This document shows, piece by piece, positions 57,639 through 64,000 of a DNA stretch of 64,000 bases. The stretch covers positions 1 through 64,000 of the forward strand of contig QZDW01000006.1 of assembly GCA_009917545.1 (NCBI GenBank), in the 5' to 3' direction. The position numbers were made by a program, and so were the translations under genes. The notes beneath the pieces were generated by a model. The model ran no database searches. It was not told the origin of the DNA and was given only the letters and a program-made list of their open reading frames with translations. Every line of letters begins with the position of its first letter. The stretch's first letter is position 1. This DNA comes from a bacterium 1XD42-76 (GTDB lineage Bacteria; Bacillota; Clostridia; Lachnospirales; Lachnospiraceae).

Positions 57639-59201
57639 ATGACACCGAAACAAAGACGAGAAGCCGCCATGCTGAAGCAGCAGGCCATTGTAAACGCCGC
57701 CAAGGCAGACGGCAACCGTGCGCTGACGGCGGAAGAACAGGCAGAATTTAACAGCTATCAGCGCGAGATCGACCAGGCAGACGCCGAGATCCAGGCGCAG
57801 GAAAGAGGGCTTGTAGGAGGAACCGGAGCAACGTCCGCGCCCCCGGCAGGAAGCACCCAGCCGGCCGCACCGCAGACAGTACCTGCAGAGGGACAGCGGA
57901 GCGCAACCGAGGCGGAGCGTAACCGGGTAACAGAAATTATGGCACTTTGCCGGGACTTTGACGTGGATCCGGCGGAGCATATCCGCAACGGTTCCAGTTT
58001 GGACCAGGTACGCAGCGCCATCCTTGACGGTATGAGGCAGACCGGAGGCCCGGTGGGCGTACAGGTCACCAGGGACGAGGGGGACACATTCAGACAGAGA
58101 GCAACCGACGCGCTTATGCTTCGGGCAGGCGTACCCGTAGCCGCACCGGCAGACGGAGCGAATGAGCTTAGATCCATGAGCCTCCGCGACCTTGCTATTG
58201 AGTGTTTGAGCCGGGACGGGCGGGACACTATGCAGCTTTTGAGGATGCAGCCCGACGACATGTACGGCGAGCTTTGCCGCCAGTTCTACAACCCTACGGC
58301 GGCCTTTCCGGCAATTCTTGACAACACGATCAGAAAGAGCATTGTGCAGCTTTATAACGCAGTACCTACGACCTTCCAGGCATGGACCACAAAGGGCAGC
58401 TTGAAGGACTTCAAGACCACAGCGGACCACGAATACGTGATCGGAGGTATGGGCGACTTCCTTCTGGTTCCCGAAAACGGAGAGCTTAAGCCCATGATCC
58501 CGAAAACGGAACTGCTGCCGAACCGCAAGCTGGACACCTACGGCCGGACATTCAGCATGACCCGCCAGGCGTTCATTAACGACGATATCGGCTTTTTAAC
58601 AGAGGTTCCGGGGCTTTACGCAGCGGCGGCAAAGAAAACCATTGATAAACAGGTCTATAGCTTGCTTTACAATAATGCCCCGATTTTTGATGGCGTAGAG
58701 CTTTTCCATAAGAAACACGGAAACCTGATCACAAAGGGCGGCAAGCCTACCCAGGCTTCGATCCAGGCTATTATTCTGCAGATGCAGCACCAGCGCGACC
58801 AGTTCGGGGAAGCTATTTACATTACCCCGCAGCATATTATTGTGCCGGTTGGCTATGAGTTTGAGCTTGCGGTCATTCTTCACAGCGCCCAGGTAGTAGG
58901 CAGCAATAACAACGACATTAACCCGCTGTACAACTACCCGATCAATATTATTCAGACCCCGGTACTTAACGCCCTGGCAGGAGAAAACGCCGTGCCGTGG
59001 TTTATGGTTGCCAACACCGCCAGCGCAAAACACATCCAGGTGGACTACTTGAACGGGCAGGAAACCCCGACCGTAAGAAGGATGGAAACGCCGGGCGTTT
59101 TGGGCTTCCAGTGGGATATATATCTTGATTGGGGAATCGCCGTAAGGGACTTCCGCGGAATTGCAAAGAACCCCGGAGAAAAGATCGCTGCAGCAGAATA
59201 A
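57639..59201 (+). CDS. Major capsid protein
   Basis: A 520-residue protein. Residues 1-60 are a scaffold-like coiled coil (LTAEEQAEFNSYQREIDQAD), then a disordered Pro/Ala linker. The coat domain from about 190 has PTTFQAWTTKGSLKDFKTTA, DTYGRTFSMTRQAFINDDIG and DWGIAVRDFRGIAKNPGEK, as in Mu-like/HK97-fold coat proteins. The delta domain is probably removed by the adjacent protease. The ATG follows TAGGAGGTACAG. Confidence 0.88.
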   Translation: MTPKQRREAAMLKQQAIVNAAKADGNRALTAEEQAEFNSYQREIDQADAEIQAQERGLVGGTGATSAPPAGSTQPAAPQTVPAEGQRSATEAERNRVTEIMALCRDFDVDPAEHIRNGSSLDQVRSAILDGMRQTGGPVGVQVTRDEGDTFRQRATDALMLRAGVPVAAPADGANELRSMSLRDLAIECLSRDGRDTMQLLRMQPDDMYGELCRQFYNPTAAFPAILDNTIRKSIVQLYNAVPTTFQAWTTKGSLKDFKTTADHEYVIGGMGDFLLVPENGELKPMIPKTELLPNRKLDTYGRTFSMTRQAFINDDIGFLTEVPGLYAAAAKKTIDKQVYSLLYNNAPIFDGVELFHKKHGNLITKGGKPTQASIQAIILQMQHQRDQFGEAIYITPQHIIVPVGYEFELAVILHSAQVVGSNNNDINPLYNYPINIIQTPVLNALAGENAVPWFMVANTASAKHIQVDYLNGQETPTVRRMETPGVLGFQWDIYLDWGIAVRDFRGIAKNPGEKIAAAE

Positions 59202-59218
59202 GAGAGGAGGACTGAATC

Positions 59219-59572
59219 ATGAGTAAAGCCGCATTTTGGCAGAGAGGGGAAACCCTCGACTATAAGAACGACACGGACACAAAGATCGAGGCAAACACGG
59301 TTATTTCTTTCGGTTCCCATATTGGCGTCGCCGGGACGGACATCCTGCCCGGCGAGTTGGGATCGCTTGTGGTTACGGGCGTTTTTGAGATTGATAAGAC
59401 GGAAACCGGAGCCATTGAGATGGGGACAACCGTATATTTTGACGGTACAGGCATAACGACCGCAGCCAACGACGGAGCAACGTCGAACCCGACAGCATAC
59501 CCGCTGGCTGGTTACGCAGCGCAGGCAGCCGCAGCGGCCGACACCGTTATCCTGGTAAAGTTGGGCGGCTGA
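59219..59572 (+). CDS. DUF2190 capsid decoration protein
   Basis: A 117-residue beta-rich protein. KAAFWQRGETLDYKNDTDTK and PGELGSLVVTGVFEIDKT fit DUF2190, a capsid cement/decoration family. It lies directly after the coat protein and shares the ATG/TGA overlap with the next gene. It should bind the outside of the head. Confidence 0.85.
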   Translation: MSKAAFWQRGETLDYKNDTDTKIEANTVISFGSHIGVAGTDILPGELGSLVVTGVFEIDKTETGAIEMGTTVYFDGTGITTAANDGATSNPTAYPLAGYAAQAAAAADTVILVKLGG

Positions 59573-59883
59573 TGAAACAGCTTATAGCCGTTTCCCCCGT
59601 ACTTTTTGAAAGCCAGAACTATGAGCCGGGCGACGAGCTGCCGACGCATAACGCCGGGCTTGTAGAAGTATGGACCGGAAACGGAACGGCGGTATGGAAG
59701 GACACAGAGGAACCAAAGAAGCGGAGCGTGAAAGCGAGGCAGGCAACCGCCCCCGCAGGGCTTCCCGGTGACGCCTATCCTTCCGCCGGCCAGGAGCAGG
59801 ACTTAGTGGGGAAACCACCGTCCAAGAAAACGAGAGGCGCCCAGCAGGAGACGGCCAAAGGAAGGAGGAAAAGCAGTGCATAA
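59572..59883 (+). CDS. Head-region phage protein with basic tail
   Basis: A 103-residue protein. The first 45 residues (LIAVSPVLFESQNYEPGDEL; NAGLVEVWTGNGTAVW) resemble small DUF7210-like head proteins, and the rest is a disordered Lys/Arg-rich tail. It overlaps both neighbours by a few bases. Function unknown. Confidence 0.6.
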   Translation: MKQLIAVSPVLFESQNYEPGDELPTHNAGLVEVWTGNGTAVWKDTEEPKKRSVKARQATAPAGLPGDAYPSAGQEQDLVGKPPSKKTRGAQQETAKGRRKSSA

Positions 59884-60211
59884 GCCGCTGACATTTAAGG
59901 AACTTCTGAGGCAGGACGTAAAAACGGTATTTCTTAACCCGGCAGAGTTTGGAGAGGAACACACAGTCAACGGAAAGCCTATGTTGATTATTATTGATGA
60001 TAACGAGCTTACAGAGAGGGAAAAGCGGATGAAAAGCCACATGGACGGCATATACAAAAAGCAAACGCTTGTATATGTTAGCGCTTTAGACTTCGGCCCG
60101 CTTCCAGGAGTAGGCAAGCCCGTCAAGATAGACGGCGCAACCTTTATCGTTACCGACAGCTTAAACGAGGGCGGCGTGTATTCCTTGCATTTGGAGGCGA
60201 ATAAGAGTTGA
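59876..60211 (+). CDS. Head-tail connector protein
   Basis: A 111-residue protein starting with GTG at 59876. LTFKELLRQDVKTVFLNPAE and the later KPVKIDGATFIVTDSLNE are typical of head-tail joining proteins in this place of the late operon. Start after AAGGAGGAAAAGCA. Confidence 0.68.
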   Translation: MHKPLTFKELLRQDVKTVFLNPAEFGEEHTVNGKPMLIIIDDNELTEREKRMKSHMDGIYKKQTLVYVSALDFGPLPGVGKPVKIDGATFIVTDSLNEGGVYSLHLEANKS

Positions 60212-60789
60212 TAGAAATAAGCTACGACCGGAATATGCTGGAGCAGGTTGAGCGGAAGTTAGGGCGGATGAAAAGCGAAGCCCCGAAAGCACTTAAGAAC
60301 GCCCTCAACCAGACGGCCAAGCAGGCACGGAAAGAACTGGCGGACGAGGCACAGAAAACCTATACCGTAAAAACCGGGCGCTTCAATAAGGCCATGAAGA
60401 TCAAGAACGCCACCCCAGCGAGGCTGGAAGCGACCATAAAGGCAACAGGAAAAGTTATGGGGCTTAAGGATTACAAAGTAAGCCCGGCCACCATGAGAAC
60501 CGGAGCGAACCGTCCGGACGTAGTAAAAGCGAAGGTACTTAAGGCAGGCGGAATGAAGCCCCTGGAGATGGGAGGGCTTAAGGCTTTCGTTACCAAGTTT
60601 TCCGGCGGCCATGTAGCAGTAGCCCAGAGGCGCGGAGCCGGAAGGCTGCCTATTAAGTCCTTTTCCGCCAACTCCATCCCGGTTATGTTGGGGAACGAAA
60701 AGCGGGTATACGGCATAGTAAAGCCGCATATTAAAGACAACCTTAAGCAGAACGTAAATGCACAGGTTAGGAAGATATTAGGAGGATAG
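60208..60789 (+). CDS. Minor tail protein Z-like
   Basis: A 193-residue basic protein with a TTG start in a TTGA overlap. LKNALNQTAKQARKELADEA, YTVKTGRFNKAMKIKNA and GRLPIKSFSANSIPVML are the usual blocks of prophage minor tail protein Z. It helps complete the tail tip or terminator. Confidence 0.8.
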   Translation: MIEISYDRNMLEQVERKLGRMKSEAPKALKNALNQTAKQARKELADEAQKTYTVKTGRFNKAMKIKNATPARLEATIKATGKVMGLKDYKVSPATMRTGANRPDVVKAKVLKAGGMKPLEMGGLKAFVTKFSGGHVAVAQRRGAGRLPIKSFSANSIPVMLGNEKRVYGIVKPHIKDNLKQNVNAQVRKILGG

Positions 60790-60791
60790 GC

Positions 60792-61310
60792 ATGGTCGCA
60801 ACATTTCTGCAGAACGAGCTGGCGGACGAGCTTAAGAAAATTCTTTCAGATCTTCGGCTTAAGAACCCCCAGGGGGAAAGAGTCAGCATAAATATTTTTG
60901 AACAGCTTCTGCCCATGCCGGAACCATTAGACCAGGAGGAAATAGCTCCGGAGCTTTTGGAGAACGGGCTGGCAGAAGAACAGACCGCCCCGGACCCGTA
61001 CCCCTATATTTTGGTACGGATTGCAGACGGGGAGATCGAGGACGAGAACAGCGCCCAAAAAGTAAACCTTACCCTGCTTATAGGAGTTTACGAACCAGAC
61101 TATGACAAGCAGGGACACAAAGAGATTTTAAACATAATAGCCAAGATTTATGAGAGGTTCGCAAAGTTCCCGGTACTTAACGGAAAGTATACGATACAGT
61201 ACCCCATTTTGTGGACCTTGCAGGACGAAGAATCCTACCCCTTTTATTTTGGGGGCGTAAACCTGGCTTTTGAGATTGCAGCAGTAAGAAGGGAGGATCC
61301 ATATTCATGA
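60792..61310 (+). CDS. Tail terminator-like phage protein
   Basis: A 172-residue acidic protein. PYILVRIADGEIEDENSAQK and VNLTLLIGVYEPDYDKQGHK then a TIQYPILWTLQDEESYPFYF strand pair resemble tail completion/terminator proteins. Starts three bases after the preceding stop. Confidence 0.65.
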   Translation: MVATFLQNELADELKKILSDLRLKNPQGERVSINIFEQLLPMPEPLDQEEIAPELLENGLAEEQTAPDPYPYILVRIADGEIEDENSAQKVNLTLLIGVYEPDYDKQGHKEILNIIAKIYERFAKFPVLNGKYTIQYPILWTLQDEESYPFYFGGVNLAFEIAAVRREDPYS

Positions 61311-61582
61311 GTGATGCAAAGAAAACGGCCGGGAAAGCGAAAGCAGCGCCGGCCACGCAGGAGGCGGAAACAGTGGTATATATTGGCCCGAACATTCCCG
61401 GAGCGAAGCAGTATACCACATACAACGCCGGACTGCCGGATGCCCTTAAGGAAAAAATTAAGGAGCAGCCGTTTTTTAAGTCCTTTGTCGTTCCGGTTGA
61501 GAAATTGGCAAAGGCAAGCGCAGAGCTGGCGAAGGAGGGAAGCGCATTAAGCATCCTTTACCGGAAAGCCAGCGGAAAATAA
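61307..61582 (+). CDS. Small tail-region protein
   Basis: A 91-residue protein with an Ala/Lys-rich start and TVVYIGPNIPGAKQYTTYNA, LKEKIKEQPFFKSFVVPVEK blocks. It overlaps the upstream gene by 4 bases and precedes the tail sheath. Similar small proteins occupy this place in myovirus prophages; function unknown. Confidence 0.65.
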   Translation: MSDAKKTAGKAKAAPATQEAETVVYIGPNIPGAKQYTTYNAGLPDALKEKIKEQPFFKSFVVPVEKLAKASAELAKEGSALSILYRKASGK

Positions 61583-61604
61583 AGAAGAAAAGGAGAGATA
61601 AAAG

Positions 61605-63065
61605 ATGGCTTACAACCATGGTGTAAGAATTTTAGAAAACCCTACCAGCCTTACAGCCCCGATCCTCGGTACGGCAGCTTTCCAGGTAGTAGTAGGCGTT
61701 TCCCCGGTCAATTTGACTGCGGACCCCTATAAGGCTACCAACGTAGTGAAGCTCGCCTACAGTTTCCCGGAGGCAAGCGCGGCGGTAGGATATTCTAACA
61801 ATTTGAAAGATTACAATTTGAATCAGAGTATAAGCGCAACATTTAAGAAGTTCGCAGTTGCGCCGATTGCGCTGATCAACGTACTGGACCCGAAGAAACA
61901 TAAGACGGAGATCCCGAAAACGACCTGCCAGGTGGACGCCTTACAGGCAACCGTAGGCATTGAGGGAATACTGCTTGATACCCTTGTCGTAGAGGCCGGA
62001 GAAACGACGCTGCAGGCGGACGTTGATTATATTACAGGCTTTGACGACGACGGCTACGCAGTTATTACCCTTCTGGAATCCGGAGCCGGAGCGGAGGCGA
62101 CAACCTTAAGCGTTTCCGGGGACAAGATCGACCCGTCCCAGGTAACAAGCAAGGATATTATAGGCGGCTACAACGTAAGCACCGGGAAGGAGAGCGGCCT
62201 GGAGCTTGTACGCCAGGTTTACCCGCTTTTGGGAATGACGCCGGGGCTTATTACTTCGCCGGGATATTCCAAGGATCCGGCGGTCGCTTCGGTTATGGCA
62301 GCGAAGTGCCTTAATATTAACGGGCTTTTCACTTGCGAATGCATCACCGACCTGGACTGCACAAAGGACGGGGCGACGAGATATACGGACGTAAAGACCG
62401 TAAAGGAGAAATCCGGCTTTGTAAGCGAACACATGTCGGTGGTTTGGCCAAAAGCAAGAATATGGGACGAGGTTTACTATTTCAGCGCCCTTTATTCAGC
62501 ATTGATCGCCTACGTCGACGCCAGCAACGACGACGTGCCGAACCTTTCAGCCAGCAATAAAGCGATCCCTATTACCGGCCTTTGTTTGGACGACGACGAG
62601 GACAGCGAGATCGTAGTAGACCAGGAGCAGGCGAACCTGGTAAACAGCTTCGGAGTTTCCACGGCGATCAATTTTAACGGCTTCCGTTCCTGGGGAAACA
62701 ATAGCGCAGCTTACCCCATGACAACGGACCCGAAGGATCGCTGGTTTTGTTGCCGCCGCTTTTTCAGTTGGTGGGGAAACAGCTTTATTTTAAGCTACTT
62801 CCAGAAGGTAGACGACCCGGCGAATCCCCGGCTTATTCAGAGCATCTGCGACGCGGAGAACATCCGGGGCAATTCTTACGTCGCGCAGGGCAAGTGCGCC
62901 GGCGCACGGATTACCTACAGCGAGGACGAGAACCCGATCACGGACATTTTAAACGGGAAAATCCAGTTTCACCAGTACCTGGCGCCGTACACACCGGCGG
63001 AGGATATTCTGAACGTATTGGAGTTTGACCCGACCATGTTAGAAACGACTTTAGGAGGTGAATAA
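61605..63065 (+). CDS. Tail sheath protein
   Basis: A 486-residue protein. NHGVRILENPTSLTAPILGT at the N-terminus, AFQVVVGVSPVNLTADPYKA, and a C-terminal FRSWGNNSAAYPMTTDPKDR and VDDPANPRLIQSICDAENIR are typical of contractile sheath proteins. Presence of a sheath defines the phage as a myovirus-type particle. ATG follows AAGGAGAGATAAAAG. Confidence 0.92.
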   Translation: MAYNHGVRILENPTSLTAPILGTAAFQVVVGVSPVNLTADPYKATNVVKLAYSFPEASAAVGYSNNLKDYNLNQSISATFKKFAVAPIALINVLDPKKHKTEIPKTTCQVDALQATVGIEGILLDTLVVEAGETTLQADVDYITGFDDDGYAVITLLESGAGAEATTLSVSGDKIDPSQVTSKDIIGGYNVSTGKESGLELVRQVYPLLGMTPGLITSPGYSKDPAVASVMAAKCLNINGLFTCECITDLDCTKDGATRYTDVKTVKEKSGFVSEHMSVVWPKARIWDEVYYFSALYSALIAYVDASNDDVPNLSASNKAIPITGLCLDDDEDSEIVVDQEQANLVNSFGVSTAINFNGFRSWGNNSAAYPMTTDPKDRWFCCRRFFSWWGNSFILSYFQKVDDPANPRLIQSICDAENIRGNSYVAQGKCAGARITYSEDENPITDILNGKIQFHQYLAPYTPAEDILNVLEFDPTMLETTLGGE

Positions 63066-63067
63066 GA

Positions 63068-63586
63068 TTGTATAACATTCCTTCAAAAATTAACTCTTTC
63101 AACGTATACAAGGACGGCACGAAGCTGGTCGGCATTTCCGACGAGGTAACGCTGCCGGACTTTGAGAGCTTAACGGAAACATTAAGCGGCCCCGGCATTT
63201 TGGGAGAGATTGACGACCCGACCGTGGGGCATTTCCAGAGCATGGAAATGGAGATCCCTTTCAGGACCATGGATAAAGATTTATTCATTCTTTCGGACGA
63301 TATTTCCAGCGTTACGGTTACTTTGAGAGGCTCGATCCAGTACACCGTAAACGGCAGCGGGGCGACGGCTTTTAAGCCTATGCGGATCGTAGTCCGGGGG
63401 AAAAATAAGGGGCTTACAGGCGGCAAGGCGAAGCAGGGAACCGGAACCGCAAGCAGCATTAAGCTGGAGCTTCTTTATATTTTGATTGAGATTGACAATG
63501 TTACCGAGATTGAGCTTGACAAGCTCAACTTTATTTACAAGGTTCACGGTAAAGATTTATTAGAGAAAGTGAGGAAGATGTGCTAA
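63068..63586 (+). CDS. Tail tube protein
   Basis: A 172-residue protein with a TTG start. MYNIPSKINSFNVYKDGTKL, VTLPDFESLTETLSGPGILG and PTVGHFQSMEMEIPFRTMDK match the major tail tube family (FII-like). It forms the inner tube inside the sheath encoded just upstream. Confidence 0.9.
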   Translation: MYNIPSKINSFNVYKDGTKLVGISDEVTLPDFESLTETLSGPGILGEIDDPTVGHFQSMEMEIPFRTMDKDLFILSDDISSVTVTLRGSIQYTVNGSGATAFKPMRIVVRGKNKGLTGGKAKQGTGTASSIKLELLYILIEIDNVTEIELDKLNFIYKVHGKDLLEKVRKMC

Positions 63587-63969
63587 TGGATAAGGATAAA
63601 AATTTAAACCAGGTAAACCAGGCAGCAGAAGCAGAGGCGGCAGCAGTTGAGGCAAGGAAAAAGCAGGAGATGGAGGACAACCCTTTCCTGGTATTCTTCA
63701 AGAAGCCCTTTACCTTTGAGGGCGTAAGCTATGAAAGCGTAGATTTGAGCGGGCTGGAGTCTTTGAGCGCGGCGGACATGATCGCAGTAAATAAGACCAT
63801 AGAGCGCGGCGGAACGGTCAACGTATTACCGGAAATGTCGCTGGAGTACGCCTGCCTTATTTCCGCCAGGGCTTCCGGTAAGCCCGTGGAGTTTTTTAAG
63901 GCGCTTCCGCCGAAGGAGGCACTTAAGATCAAAAACCGGGTAACAAATTTTTTGTACGGCGAGGACTAA
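63586..63969 (+). CDS. Phage tail assembly chaperone-like protein
   Basis: The ATG at 63586 overlaps the tube stop by one base (TAATG), giving 127 residues. A charged helical start is followed by KPFTFEGVSYESVDLSGLES and VLPEMSLEYACLISARASGK, typical of gp41/E-like tail assembly proteins. These genes often make a longer product by frameshifting before the tape measure; the window ends too soon to check. Confidence 0.8.
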   Translation: MDKDKNLNQVNQAAEAEAAAVEARKKQEMEDNPFLVFFKKPFTFEGVSYESVDLSGLESLSAADMIAVNKTIERGGTVNVLPEMSLEYACLISARASGKPVEFFKALPPKEALKIKNRVTNFLYGED

Positions 63970-64000
63970 AGCCAACAGACGGCTCCAGCCTTCGGAAATT

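Noticed and set aside
57600-58430. 276-codon minus-strand frame
   Set aside because: Antisense to the capsid gene, Cys- and Gly-rich as expected of a shadow frame, no ribosome site.

Overview
The window looks like a chromosome segment of a gut-type Bacillota, most likely Lachnospiraceae or a close clostridial relative. This rests on strong AGGAGG ribosome sites, frequent GTG and TTG starts, an AT-rich host part, a TnpW/TnpX/MobL-type mobilizable element, and protein families typical of that group (DUF3795, DUF3788, DUF1697, Rpn-type PD-(D/E)XK proteins). No species can be named from the sequence alone.

Layout. (1) 1-8.0 kb: remains of a mobilizable or integrative element, nearly all on the minus strand. 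It carries a TnpW-like protein, an Rpn-type nuclease/transposase, a MobA/MobL relaxase and a DUF3847 gene that are both broken, an ECF sigma/anti-sigma pair, and a large serine recombinase that has lost its catalytic N-terminus and an internal coiled coil. (2) 8.3-13.9 kb: a second decayed island. It has a tyrosine-integrase C-terminal fragment, a tRNA-Arg-like 3' fragment that may be an attachment site, a cluster of TATTAGCA repeats, a plus-strand operon with a winged-helix initiator-like protein, a second Rpn protein, a HEPN/ApeA-like gene without a standard start codon, and copy A of a structured RNA. (3) 13.95-27.2 kb: a minus-strand accessory cluster. It contains DUF1697, DUF3788, AraC, GNAT, TrmO-like and MerR genes, three DUF3795 proteins, two PNPOx-like proteins, a VOC protein, and a TetR / rifampin-phosphotransferase-like / MFS operon. 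Two regulatory sites are clear: a MerR-type promoter with a 19-bp spacer, and a TetR-type operator inside a promoter. (4) 27.6-29.96 kb: two Cys-rich proteins of unknown function behind copy B of the structured RNA, then an excisionase-like gene cut off at the prophage edge.

(5) 29.96-64 kb: the left part of a prophage that continues past the window. A large serine integrase and a cI-like repressor point left. Divergent promoters drive a rightward early region: Rha, a SleB-like hydrolase, a split SNF2 helicase, a PP-loop protein, a Dam-like methylase, a Zn/acidic-tail protein resembling an SSB, and a DUF927 primase/helicase. After that come an iteron-rich putative origin, HD, ASCH and VRR-NUC proteins, and an ArpU/RinA-like late regulator. 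A 700-bp non-coding stretch with repeats and a T-depleted section separates this from the late genes. The late genes are a ParB-methylase, terminase small and large subunits, a lambda-type portal, protease, capsid, DUF2190 protein, connector/tail genes, tail sheath and tail tube, so the phage is a contractile-tailed (myovirus-type) phage.

The most interesting candidate for something undescribed is the pair of homologous structured RNAs at 13.6-13.9 and 29.15-29.42 kb. Each has a promoter of the same geometry and two hairpins with compensatory base changes, and copy B lies directly upstream of an uncharacterised two-gene Cys-rich operon.
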